64,000 nucleotides of DNA. It comes from Oscillospiraceae bacterium MB24-C1 (GTDB taxonomy: Bacteria; Bacillota; Clostridia; Oscillospirales; Ruminococcaceae). Shown piece after piece: positions 17,757 through 25,706 of this stretch (positions are counted from its first letter, which is position 1; the number at the start of each line of letters is the position of its first letter). Location: assembly GCA_030913685.1 (NCBI GenBank), contig CP133187.1, positions 1,141,501-1,205,500 of the forward strand. The letters are read 5' to 3'. The notes below the pieces were generated by a model. The model saw only the letters and a list, made by a program, of their open reading frames with translations, ran no database searches and was not told the DNA's origin. The translations under genes and the position numbers were made by a program.

Positions 17757-18884
17757 GTGAAGCTGGTTTTTCAGGGTTGGCGCATCGCGTTGCGACACAG
17801 CCTGGGCGCAATGCTAAGCATTCTGATTTGCCTTGCGCTGCTTTTTACAGCGGCGTTAGCCGTTCTGAGCGCCGCACCGATGCCTGAGCCGGTCAAGTTG
17901 GCTGTTGTCAGTCTCGATGACTCCTCAATGCCCACTACACTAATCGCCTCTGTGATGGCCTCAAGTTTTGAGGGGGTCGCGACAGTAACTCTGCTTGAGC
18001 CAGATGAAAATACCAATGGTTATGCCGCTGTGTTAACGCTACCACAGGGCTTTTGGAACAGCATTATGACTGGAGAAAATCTCGCCCCTGCGCTCACTGT
18101 CAACGTCTCTTCACCACTAGAGGGACTCTGGATACGTCAGCTGGCCCAATCCGCCGGCCGCACGCTGCTGAGTGCGCAGAACGCCGTAGGCGGTTTGCTT
18201 TCAGCCATGTATGCCGAGGGTCTATCCGATGACGAAATCAATCAGAAACTATTTTCGGCGGATATGGCTTTAATGGAAAGCTATTTGGCCCGAAAGGGCC
18301 TGTTTGACAGCCAGGTGCTGCACACCACTGGAGATGTTGCAGTCGCAGCATATTACGGTAGCTCTGCGGTTTCATTTGTCTTTTTTTCCCTCTTGTTTCT
18401 GCTATTTCCACCACTTTACGCGCTGCGGCAGTTTGCAGCCTTTTCACAGCGTCGGCGCGAAACCTTTACCAGTTGTACTTTGACTGCCATAACGCTGTTT
18501 GCCCTTCTCTGCCCTCTGGGCGTTGTCGCACTGGGCTCTCCGATTCAAAATTTTCTGGGTGTCAGCGGCCTTCTCTTAATTTTACTTTGCGCATCGCTAC
18601 TGGTTTTTTGCGCCGCAGCTTTTTCTTCAACCGCTGCCTGCGGTGCGGCAGTTACTGGGTTGGCATTGATTCAAACGCTATTTGGCGGCGGTCTGCTGCC
18701 CGAAGCGCTGATGCCACCCCCGCTGATACCGTTATGTCGCCTGCTACCGCTTTCGCTGATGCGCCGCCTGACCATCGACGCGGCGTTTGGAGCTGGCTTT
18801 TCGGACACCGGAGTCGCCCTGCTTTGGTGCATCTTGCTTACCGGTGGCGCGCTTCTGCTGTGGTCGCGAAAGGAGGCGGTGTGA
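17757..18884 (+). CDS. ABC-2-type membrane protein, first permease of the exporter locus
   Basis: 375 residues starting at GTG (17757), preceded by AAAGGGGGGTG. The layout is one N-terminal membrane helix (about 17-38), a large extracytoplasmic domain (about 40-195), then a cluster of five or so hydrophobic helices (about 200-370). This is the pattern of ABC-2 export permeases. No close family name is recognised. It is followed one base after its stop by the second permease, suggesting a heterodimeric channel. Confidence 0.7.
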   Translation: MKLVFQGWRIALRHSLGAMLSILICLALLFTAALAVLSAAPMPEPVKLAVVSLDDSSMPTTLIASVMASSFEGVATVTLLEPDENTNGYAAVLTLPQGFWNSIMTGENLAPALTVNVSSPLEGLWIRQLAQSAGRTLLSAQNAVGGLLSAMYAEGLSDDEINQKLFSADMALMESYLARKGLFDSQVLHTTGDVAVAAYYGSSAVSFVFFSLLFLLFPPLYALRQFAAFSQRRRETFTSCTLTAITLFALLCPLGVVALGSPIQNFLGVSGLLLILLCASLLVFCAAAFSSTAACGAAVTGLALIQTLFGGGLLPEALMPPPLIPLCRLLPLSLMRRLTIDAAFGAGFSDTGVALLWCILLTGGALLLWSRKEAV

Positions 18885-18885
18885 T

Positions 18886-19923
18886 TTGCCCAAGTTTTTA
18901 AGTCTACTGGGCTTGTTTTTAAAGTACCGCCTCAAAAGCGCCGCTTTTTGGGTCGGTGCTGCAGTACTATTGCTGCTGTTTGGCAGCTTTGCACTGCTCT
19001 GCCCGGTAGAACGTCCAGCCTCAGCGCAGATCGGATTGATGTATGACACTACCGACATTCCTTTGCAGAGCGCTTGTGAACCGCTGTTAGCCTCTGACAC
19101 GTTATATTTTATCTACTACCCGCCCGAGGCGCTGCCCACCATGCAACAGGATGTTCGCACTGGAGTTCTGCATTGCGCCTACCACATCAACCCTCAGAAC
19201 GATCCACCAATCACGGTCTATGAAAACGAAGGCGCATTTCTTACCTCTGTCACTGATGAATTAGTATTTGCCGCGTGGTTTGAAACGCAGTTACCTCAAA
19301 CTACCCTCACAATCGCTGAAAAGCTAGGCCTTAAAGATCAGCAGCACATCGTCGCAGAAATGCAGCGGCTACAGGTACAGAACAGTCCATTGACACTGCT
19401 ATTGACACTAAATGCCTCCACGGCACCACAACCAGCGGACAGCAGCGGACTAGTCCCTTTGCTTTATGCGGTGCTTATACCGCTATTTCTGCTCTGCTGT
19501 GCCTTTTCGGCCATATTGGCTCCGAGCCGCGAACGAGAGCTGATGGCCCTTTTGCAGTTGCGCTGCTCGGCACGTCCCTGGTTGCCCGCTACCGCTTCGG
19601 CACTGGCACAGGTCCTCCTTTTCGCTGTACTATCCACGCTCTGCGAGGTGTTACTTCTGCTTTGGGGAATTGATGCAGGTTATGCGCCAGCCGCACGTCT
19701 TACGTTGATCGTCCTGTTGGCGTTGTTAGCGGCGCTGATTGTCCCTATTGTTTCGCGTTTTCGCCCAAGCGCCGTGCTGTTGCTGGTCATGATGTTATGG
19801 GCAGCCGTCTCGGTTATTTTTTCCGGGGCGATCATCACACCCGAAGCCCTTGGCAGTTTTAGCACGCTGAAATACCTATCTCCTCCGTGGTATCTGCTGC
19901 AGCTCATGACTGCTTTAAGCTAA
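18886..19923 (+). CDS. ABC-2-type membrane protein, second permease of the exporter locus (TTG start)
   Basis: 345 residues from the TTG at 18886. AAGGAGG ends 9 bases upstream, inside the 3' end of the preceding gene. The in-frame ATG further upstream (18787) lies well within that gene and adds a non-hydrophobic Cys/Arg-rich tail, so it is not used. The layout matches its neighbour: an N-terminal helix (VGAAVLLLLFGSFALLC), an extracytoplasmic domain (about 45-215), then several C-terminal helices. The two proteins are probably distant paralogues forming one transporter. Confidence 0.65.
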   Translation: MPKFLSLLGLFLKYRLKSAAFWVGAAVLLLLFGSFALLCPVERPASAQIGLMYDTTDIPLQSACEPLLASDTLYFIYYPPEALPTMQQDVRTGVLHCAYHINPQNDPPITVYENEGAFLTSVTDELVFAAWFETQLPQTTLTIAEKLGLKDQQHIVAEMQRLQVQNSPLTLLLTLNASTAPQPADSSGLVPLLYAVLIPLFLLCCAFSAILAPSRERELMALLQLRCSARPWLPATASALAQVLLFAVLSTLCEVLLLLWGIDAGYAPAARLTLIVLLALLAALIVPIVSRFRPSAVLLLVMMLWAAVSVIFSGAIITPEALGSFSTLKYLSPPWYLLQLMTALS

Positions 19924-19949
19924 CAGCACCTGAATCTGTTAAACAAAAA

Positions 19950-19978
19950 GCGGACGCCGGTTTTTATCCGTCGTCCGC
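19950..19978. terminator. bidirectional terminator between convergent genes
   Basis: GCGGACGCCGG and CCGTCGTCCGC form a stem with one mismatch. A/T runs flank both sides. It separates the rightward exporter genes from the leftward HD gene. Confidence 0.7.
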
Positions 19979-19983
19979 CCCTT

Positions 19984-20409
19984 TTATTCTAATATTCTCA
20001 GCGCCGCCGCATATTTTCTCAGGCGCTCCTGGGTCTTTTCAGAATGATCCTTGAGTCGAGCCACATCGCTGTTGTGCTTTAAATCCGCCAGCTTCACCGC
20101 CCGCGCAATTGGGTTTTCTTTTAACGCGTTAATATAATCCATATAGGGTGTGCTTTTGTCATGAGTTAACAGTCGCACCGCGTCCATCACCTCAGTTGAA
20201 AATCCCGCCTTCTCTAGATCGGTAAAACTGACGGTTGTGTCCTCCACAACATCATGCAGGAGCGCCGCCACAATTTCGCTTTCAGTGTGCATCTGCTCAG
20301 CAAGGTGCAGTGGATGGAAAATATACGGAACGCCGCTTCTGTCCAATTGGCCATGATGCGCCGAATAGGCCAGCAGCATTGCCTGTCTGGTCTGTGTCGT
20401 ATATAACAT
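19984..20409 (-). CDS. small HD-domain protein, (p)ppGpp hydrolase-like (Mesh1/SpoT type)
   Basis: Predicted alarmone hydrolase, 141 residues from the ATG at 20409 (GGGGTGG upstream). It carries the RelA/SpoT-type HD signature: AYSAHHGQLDRSGVPYIFHP, then LLHDVVEDT (His52, Asp53, Glu56, Asp57) and a later KLADLKHN supplying the last metal ligand. There is no synthetase domain, so it would degrade rather than make (p)ppGpp. Related HD proteins can act on other nucleotides. It is monocistronic. Confidence 0.75.
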   Translation of the reverse strand: MLYTTQTRQAMLLAYSAHHGQLDRSGVPYIFHPLHLAEQMHTESEIVAALLHDVVEDTTVSFTDLEKAGFSTEVMDAVRLLTHDKSTPYMDYINALKENPIARAVKLADLKHNSDVARLKDHSEKTQERLRKYAAALRILE

Positions 20410-20506
20410 AAATCCACCCCATTTTAATAACCATTTTGAATTTATTTGTGACAAAGTATAACACACCCCAGCAAACAGGTCAAAGAAAATCTTTCAGAAT
20501 GTATTT

Positions 20507-20536
20507 TTGCGTGTTCTACTTCCAATATGCTATAAT
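20507..20536 (+). promoter_or_regulatory. candidate distal promoter for the U32 gene
   Basis: TTGCGT, an 18-base spacer, then consensus TATAAT (20531-20536). The leader to the ATG would be about 160 bases and contains a small hairpin (AACTTCT...AGAAGTT, about 20584-20606). Confidence 0.4.
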
Positions 20537-20624
20537 GTGCACACAGTAGCAATAATCCCGCTTCCAAGGCGGGCATATACCCGAACTTCTTCTCTTTCTG
20601 AGAAGTTGCACCGCAAGATAGGTT

Positions 20625-20654
20625 TTGATGAAACCTGAACATTCATGCTACAAT
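20625..20654 (+). promoter_or_regulatory. candidate proximal promoter for the U32 gene
   Basis: TTGATG (20625-20630), an 18-base spacer and TACAAT (20649-20654), about 45 bases before the ATG at 20702. Confidence 0.45.
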
Positions 20655-20701
20655 AATAAAAAATAAGATAAAGCTATATTTTTGAAAAGTTAGGAGTAAC
20701 T

Positions 20702-22771
20702 ATGAACCGACCTGAAATTCTCGCCCCTGCCGGTAGCATGGAATCGCTACAGGCGGCAGTCAATTGCGGTGCTAACGCCGTTTATCTCGGTGCAAAGGCG
20801 CTCAATGCCCGCCGAAATGCTGGCAATTTTGACGAGGTGGCGCTTTCCGAAGCGGTTTGCTACGCGCATCTGCACGGCGTTAAAATTTTGCAAACGCTTA
20901 ATATTGTTATGTTCGATAACGAGATTGACGACCTGTTGCGCGCTGCGGAGACTGCTGCAAAACTAGGTGTTGATGCTGCCATTGTTCAGGACTGGGGCGT
21001 GTTGTCACTGCTTAAAGCCACTGTGCCGGAACTTCCACTTTTCGCCTCGACCCAAATGGCGGTGCATAACCTTTCGGGCGCTAAAATGGCGGAAGAAATG
21101 GGCTGCAAACGTGTGGTCCTGGCTCGAGAACTGTCTGCAGGAGAAATTGCACACATCGTCCAGAATATCTCGGCACAAACCGAAGTGTTTGTGCATGGTG
21201 CGCTGTGCATGAGCGTCTCAGGACAGTGCTATCTCTCATCCATGCTAGGTGGGCGCAGCGGCAACCGCGGATTGTGCGCACAGCCCTGTCGCCTTCCCTT
21301 TGCCTGCGCAAGCAGCAGTCATGCGTTGTCTTTAAAAGATCTTTCACTGATTGAGCGCGTCCAAGAGCTTGCCGCACTCGGTGTCAGTTCCCTTAAAATT
21401 GAGGGGCGTATGAAACGCCCGGAATATGTCGCCGCCGCCGTGACGGCACTGCGTCAGGCACTCGATGGCGAACAGCCTGATATCGACCGTCTGCGGTCAG
21501 TTTTTTCACGCAGTGGCTTTACAACCGGATATTTTGACAGCAAGCGTGACCGATTTATGTTTGGCATTCGGCAAAAGGATGACGTCACTGCCGCCACGAG
21601 TGTGCTCGGCGAGCTGGCACAGTTAGCCGGGCGTGATATTGGCGCGGTCCCGGTGGAGGGCGCCTTCACCGCCTTTGAAGACGAACCGATTTCGCTGGCC
21701 TTGCGAGATCGAGATAAAAACAACGTCTTTGTCGAGGGAGATGTTCCTCAGGCAGCACACACCAAACCCACCGATGAGGCACGCGTCCGCCAGAGCCTGT
21801 TAAAAACCGGTGGTACGCCTTTCCACTTCATCGATCTGGATATCGCACTATCAGACGGGCTAATGATTCCGGTGTCGCAACTCAACGCCCTGAGACGTGA
21901 AGCGTTTGAACAACTCTCTGCCCGGCGTTGCGCGCCGCACCCCCACCGCTTTTACCCCGATCGCCCCCCTCTCCCCGCCACGGCCATAGCACCTCCGTCG
22001 CAACCCGCGTTGCGCATTCGCTGCCAGGCCAATCAGCTTTCAAAGTCCCTGCTCGATTGCTGCGAAAGCGTTATTCTACCGCTTAATGAGGTTGCTGAAG
22101 GCATCCGGTTGGGGGTCACGCCCCAGCGCATTATTGCTGAAATTCCTCGTATTTTATTTACGGATGAAGATCAGGTCGCCCAGAAGCTCAAAATGCTACG
22201 CACGCTAGGCGTCACGCGCGCATGGTGTGGCAATGTTGGTGCTGTTTGGCTGGCGAAACAGGCGGGACTGTCTGTCTGCGGTGGTTGGTCACTAAATCTC
22301 ACCAATACCTTTGCTTTGCAAACAGCGGCTCAGGTGGGCTTATCCGATGCCGAGCTTTCTTTTGAACTGTCACTGTCTCAGGCAATGCATTTGCGTAGCA
22401 GTATGCCACTGGGCCTTATCGCTTATGGTTCACTGCCGCTCATGACGTTTCGCAACTGTCCGGTGCGTGCCCAAATCGGCTGCGCCCGCTGTGACCGTAA
22501 GCAAACACTCACCGACCGCAAGGACGTCGCCTTTGCGGTGCGTTGTGACCCCTGTGATGCGCAGACCGGTGTGAGCGCGCTTTATAACTCGGTACCGCTT
22601 TATCTGGCTGACCGCCGAGATGAGCTTATCGGTCTTTCGTTTGTGACGCTCTGGTTTACCGGCGAATCCCCATTGCAGTGTCAGCATATCGCCGCCGCTT
22701 ATGCGGGTCGGGCCGACGCAGCGCCGCCTAAAGATTACACACGCGGCCTTTACTACCGAACGGTTTTATAA
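20702..22771 (+). CDS. U32 family protein (RlhA/YdcP-like, large form with DUF3656-type C-terminus)
   Basis: 689 residues. The N-terminal half starts PEILAPAGSMESLQAAV. It carries the U32 signature around EVFVHGALCMSVSGQCYLSS with the nearby cysteines of GLCAQPCRLP, then KIEGRMKRPEYVA. The C-terminal half holds another Cys set (NCPVRAQIGCARCDRK). U32 proteins were called peptidases, but members such as RlhA hydroxylate 23S rRNA and others modify tRNA using Fe-S clusters. A housekeeping RNA-modification role is therefore more likely than proteolysis. It is followed 12 bases later by a HAD phosphatase gene, so the two form an operon. Confidence 0.85.
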   Translation: MNRPEILAPAGSMESLQAAVNCGANAVYLGAKALNARRNAGNFDEVALSEAVCYAHLHGVKILQTLNIVMFDNEIDDLLRAAETAAKLGVDAAIVQDWGVLSLLKATVPELPLFASTQMAVHNLSGAKMAEEMGCKRVVLARELSAGEIAHIVQNISAQTEVFVHGALCMSVSGQCYLSSMLGGRSGNRGLCAQPCRLPFACASSSHALSLKDLSLIERVQELAALGVSSLKIEGRMKRPEYVAAAVTALRQALDGEQPDIDRLRSVFSRSGFTTGYFDSKRDRFMFGIRQKDDVTAATSVLGELAQLAGRDIGAVPVEGAFTAFEDEPISLALRDRDKNNVFVEGDVPQAAHTKPTDEARVRQSLLKTGGTPFHFIDLDIALSDGLMIPVSQLNALRREAFEQLSARRCAPHPHRFYPDRPPLPATAIAPPSQPALRIRCQANQLSKSLLDCCESVILPLNEVAEGIRLGVTPQRIIAEIPRILFTDEDQVAQKLKMLRTLGVTRAWCGNVGAVWLAKQAGLSVCGGWSLNLTNTFALQTAAQVGLSDAELSFELSLSQAMHLRSSMPLGLIAYGSLPLMTFRNCPVRAQIGCARCDRKQTLTDRKDVAFAVRCDPCDAQTGVSALYNSVPLYLADRRDELIGLSFVTLWFTGESPLQCQHIAAAYAGRADAAPPKDYTRGLYYRTVL

Positions 22772-22783
22772 AAGGAGTTTTCT

Positions 22784-23440
22784 ATGGCACTTAAATACAC
22801 CACCCTGCTGTTTGACCTCGATGGAACATTGACCGACTCAGAAGAGGGCATCGTCAAATGCGTTCAACACAGCCTGCGTCCCTTTGGCATTGAGGAAAAT
22901 GACCCGGTCGTACTGCGTAGTTTCATCGGCCCGCCGCTCAGTGCTTCTTATAAGCAGATTTACAACTTTACAGAGGGGCAAATAACCGTAGCCATCGATA
23001 CTTTTCACGAGCGCTTTGATGCAGTCGGAAAGTTCGAAAACCGCCCTTACGACGGCATCTGCGAACTGTTGGAGCGCTTGAAGAACGCGAATTTTCGTCT
23101 GATGCTGGCCACCTCAAAGCCGGAGCATTTTGCGCGGCAGATTATGGCGCACTTTGCACTTGAAGGTTATTTTGACGTTATTTGCGGATCTGACGAAATG
23201 CAAGGCCGATTTGAAAAGCAAGATGTAATACAAGAGATTCTGCGAATTCAGCCGCAGCTTAACCGCGATAACACCATCATGATCGGTGACCGAAAATATG
23301 ATGTCGAGGGTGCAGCACTCTGCGGACTGGACTGCATCGGTGTTGCCTACGGCTTTGGCGGCCACGACGAGTTGATGACCGCTGGAGCTAAGTACATAGT
23401 TGAAACGGTACCGGAACTGGGTGTGTTGCTACTAGAGTAA
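22784..23440 (+). CDS. HAD-family phosphatase (phosphoglycolate phosphatase-like)
   Basis: 218 residues. HAD motif I is LLFDLDGTLTD, motif II lies in LATSKPEHF, the conserved Lys is in the middle region, and motif IV is MIGDRKYDVEGA. The cap is of the small helical type seen in PGP/Gph and PpaX. It acts on small phosphate esters in the cytoplasm; the substrate is not defined by sequence. AAAAGGAG precedes the ATG. Confidence 0.85.
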   Translation: MALKYTTLLFDLDGTLTDSEEGIVKCVQHSLRPFGIEENDPVVLRSFIGPPLSASYKQIYNFTEGQITVAIDTFHERFDAVGKFENRPYDGICELLERLKNANFRLMLATSKPEHFARQIMAHFALEGYFDVICGSDEMQGRFEKQDVIQEILRIQPQLNRDNTIMIGDRKYDVEGAALCGLDCIGVAYGFGGHDELMTAGAKYIVETVPELGVLLLE

Positions 23441-23611
23441 AAATATATGTGTCTAGAATATGCGTCAAACCCTATTCGTGGGATTCTCTTGCAAAACCCT
23501 ATTTCAGACCGTCTTTGTTCCTTTATTTTTGTACTGACAATTGTTAGGCTCAACTCACGCCCTATAATCGCTTATTGTTATTTTTGCACACTATTCTTTT
23601 AAAATAAGCAC

Positions 23612-23643
23612 AACGCCCGTCCGCTTTTAAGCAGACGGGCGTT
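23612..23643. terminator. bidirectional terminator
   Basis: AACGCCCGTC and GACGGGCGTT with a short inner stem CGC/GCA region. A/T runs are present on both sides, between convergent genes. The preceding 23441-23611 stretch contains no gene that I can support. Confidence 0.7.
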
Positions 23644-23677
23644 ATTTTGATATTTCAAAGCTTGGATACATTACCCC

Positions 23678-23902
23678 TTAACATGGCGGTAAATCGTCGT
23701 CCTTTCGCTTGAGTTTCGTCTTGTTACCCTGTTCGTCAACGACGTAGGTATGGTTAAGTTGGGTGACCAGGCTGCGGCGATAGCTTTCAATATACTCCCG
23801 GCGCAATGCGTCCCGCTCGGCCAGTTCAGCAGGGCTTAGCGCTTCACCCGCTTTTACCCTTCGGGCAAATTCGTTGATGCGGTCCAATTTTTTCTGTTCC
23901 AA
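23678..23902 (-). CDS. DUF896 family protein (YnzC/UPF0291)
   Basis: Small cytoplasmic helical protein, 74 residues. It has the typical opening KKLDRINEFARRVKAGEALS, the segment ERDALRREYIESYRR, and a C-terminal charged tail. The function is poorly known; in Bacillus the relative YnzC lies in the SOS-linked sosA-yneB-ynzC operon. Here it is the last gene of a leftward string after prmC, 26 bases downstream. Confidence 0.88.
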   Translation of the reverse strand: MEQKKLDRINEFARRVKAGEALSPAELAERDALRREYIESYRRSLVTQLNHTYVVDEQGNKTKLKRKDDDLPPC

Positions 23903-23928
23903 AATAATTACTCCCTGAAATCACTTAT

Positions 23929-24771
23929 TCAAACGTCGGTTACAGACGGCGTACGTCCGTAAACGCAGCGGTCAATTCCACTTAAATCCTTGGCAAAGCC
24001 AATGCTATGATAGCCCTGACCTGACATAATGTCGGCAATTTGCTGTGCCTGTTGCCAGCCAGCCTCAAACAGTAGCATGCCATTGGGGGCCAACAGCATT
24101 TTGGCACTCTGCGAAATACTTCGATAAAAAACAAGCCCATCTTCACCGCCGTCCAGCGCCATTTTAGGCTCATAGCGCACCGGCTGCGGCAGCTCTGTCA
24201 GCTCCTTGGCCGTGAGATAAGGCGGGTTTGAAATAATCATATCCAGTTTTGGTAACCCGAGCGGTGCCAAATCGCCGAGCACATCGGCTTCCATCACGCT
24301 GATGCGCGGACAATCTTTGGTATTCTCACGTAGATAACGCAACGCTTCCTTAGAAAGTTCCAGCGCATATACCTCACACTGAGGCAAATTCTGTGCTACC
24401 GCCAGCGAAATCGCGCCGCTTCCAGCACAAAAATCAGCAACCTTGGCCAAAGGCTCCTGCGATAAAAGGCCCAGCGCAGCATCCACCAGTGTTTCAGTGT
24501 CCGGGCGGGGAATCAGCACCCCCTCACCAACTTTAAGTGGTATGGAGTAAAACTCCCACTCACCGAGCAGATATTGTAACGGATAGCCATCGACGAGCCT
24601 CTTGACCTTCTGAGAAAAAATCAGTGCATCGTCGGCAGCAATTTCATCATTCGGCCGGGTATGCTGTGCCTGTGCCCCAAACTGGGCATAAAAAAGTTGT
24701 GAAAGATCAAAATCTGCCGTATCATGCGTCAGTTTTTTACGACATTGAAGATATAGCTGAGAAACGGTCAT
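23929..24771 (-). CDS. prmC: release factor glutamine methyltransferase PrmC
   Basis: Methylates the GGQ glutamine of peptide-chain release factors. It is 280 residues from the ATG at 24771, which is preceded by AGGTGG overlapping the end of the DUF1385 gene; a GTG at 24780 is the alternative start. It has an N-terminal helical domain, SAM motif VADFCAGSGAISLAVA, and the catalytic NPPY in IISNPPYLTAKEL. The DUF1385-prmC order is common in Clostridia, where prfA often follows; here DUF896 follows instead. Confidence 0.93.
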   Translation of the reverse strand: MTVSQLYLQCRKKLTHDTADFDLSQLFYAQFGAQAQHTRPNDEIAADDALIFSQKVKRLVDGYPLQYLLGEWEFYSIPLKVGEGVLIPRPDTETLVDAALGLLSQEPLAKVADFCAGSGAISLAVAQNLPQCEVYALELSKEALRYLRENTKDCPRISVMEADVLGDLAPLGLPKLDMIISNPPYLTAKELTELPQPVRYEPKMALDGGEDGLVFYRSISQSAKMLLAPNGMLLFEAGWQQAQQIADIMSGQGYHSIGFAKDLSGIDRCVYGRTPSVTDV

Positions 24772-24773
24772 CT

Positions 24774-25706
24774 TTACCACCTATCGTCTTCCTGATTCTG
24801 CGGGATGCAGGGCCTCATCGCGGCAATAGCGGCCTCGATTTCTGATACATCTGGTTCATTGGTCGTCAGCCGCTGCAGCCACAACCCCGGCGCGGAGATA
24901 ATCCGTGTGCAAGGGGTGTCATAGCGCCCCGCCAACTTAATGATCTCATAAGCGATGCCAACCACCAGCGGCAGGCAGACCAGCTTTAACGCAATGCGCA
25001 CGATGAGATTATCCCAGGTTACAAGCGAAAAAACCAGTGCTGAAACCACCAGTACAATGAGAATGAAACTGGTGCCACAGCGCGGGTGAAAACGCGAATG
25101 CTTCATCACATTTTCAGGTGTCAACTCTTCACCCGCCTCGTAGCAGGCGATGGTCTTATGCTCGGCCCCGTGGTATTCAAACACACGGTGAATTTCAGGC
25201 ATTCGGCTGACCAAAAATAAATAAGCTAAAAAAATACCGATTTTAACAACTGCCTCAATCAGTGACAATAATAGCCGCGTAGCGACAAACGGACGAATAA
25301 GCCCGATAAGAAAGGTTGGTAGCACCATAAACAATGCCACTGCCAGCAACACACCGAACACCCCGGCGACTCCAGCTAAAACCTTTGAGAAATTCTCCCC
25401 AAACCAGTCCATCAGCTTTTTTTCAAAACCGCTGGGCTCTTCTTCAAAACCAGAAATCTCAGCAGATTTCATTAGGCATTTATAGCTGACAGCCATACTG
25501 TCAAAAAAATTAAATACGCCTCGTATAATAGGTGTTTTTTTATACCAAGGTTTGGAGCCTTCCTCGGTTCTCCATTCGGAAATATCTAGCTCACCATTGG
25601 GTTTACGCACCGCCATAGCGGTGGTATAGGGCCCTCGCATCATTACGCCTTCTATAAGCGCGCTGCCGCCTATTGAGGTCTTTTTACGCTCGTTTGTATT
25701 GCTCAA
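24774..25706 (-). CDS. DUF1385 membrane protein (YqhQ-like)
   Basis: 310 residues. It has the family signature GGSALIEGVMMRGP at the N-terminus, then four or so hydrophobic segments (about 110-240) and the motif EYHGAEHKTIACYEAGEEL with conserved His residues. The function is unknown; conserved His/Glu residues suggest a metal- or lipid-linked membrane enzyme. The start ATG at 25706 overlaps the histidine-kinase stop as ATGA, and the stop abuts prmC. Confidence 0.88.
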   Translation of the reverse strand: MSNTNERKKTSIGGSALIEGVMMRGPYTTAMAVRKPNGELDISEWRTEEGSKPWYKKTPIIRGVFNFFDSMAVSYKCLMKSAEISGFEEEPSGFEKKLMDWFGENFSKVLAGVAGVFGVLLAVALFMVLPTFLIGLIRPFVATRLLLSLIEAVVKIGIFLAYLFLVSRMPEIHRVFEYHGAEHKTIACYEAGEELTPENVMKHSRFHPRCGTSFILIVLVVSALVFSLVTWDNLIVRIALKLVCLPLVVGIAYEIIKLAGRYDTPCTRIISAPGLWLQRLTTNEPDVSEIEAAIAAMRPCIPQNQEDDRW

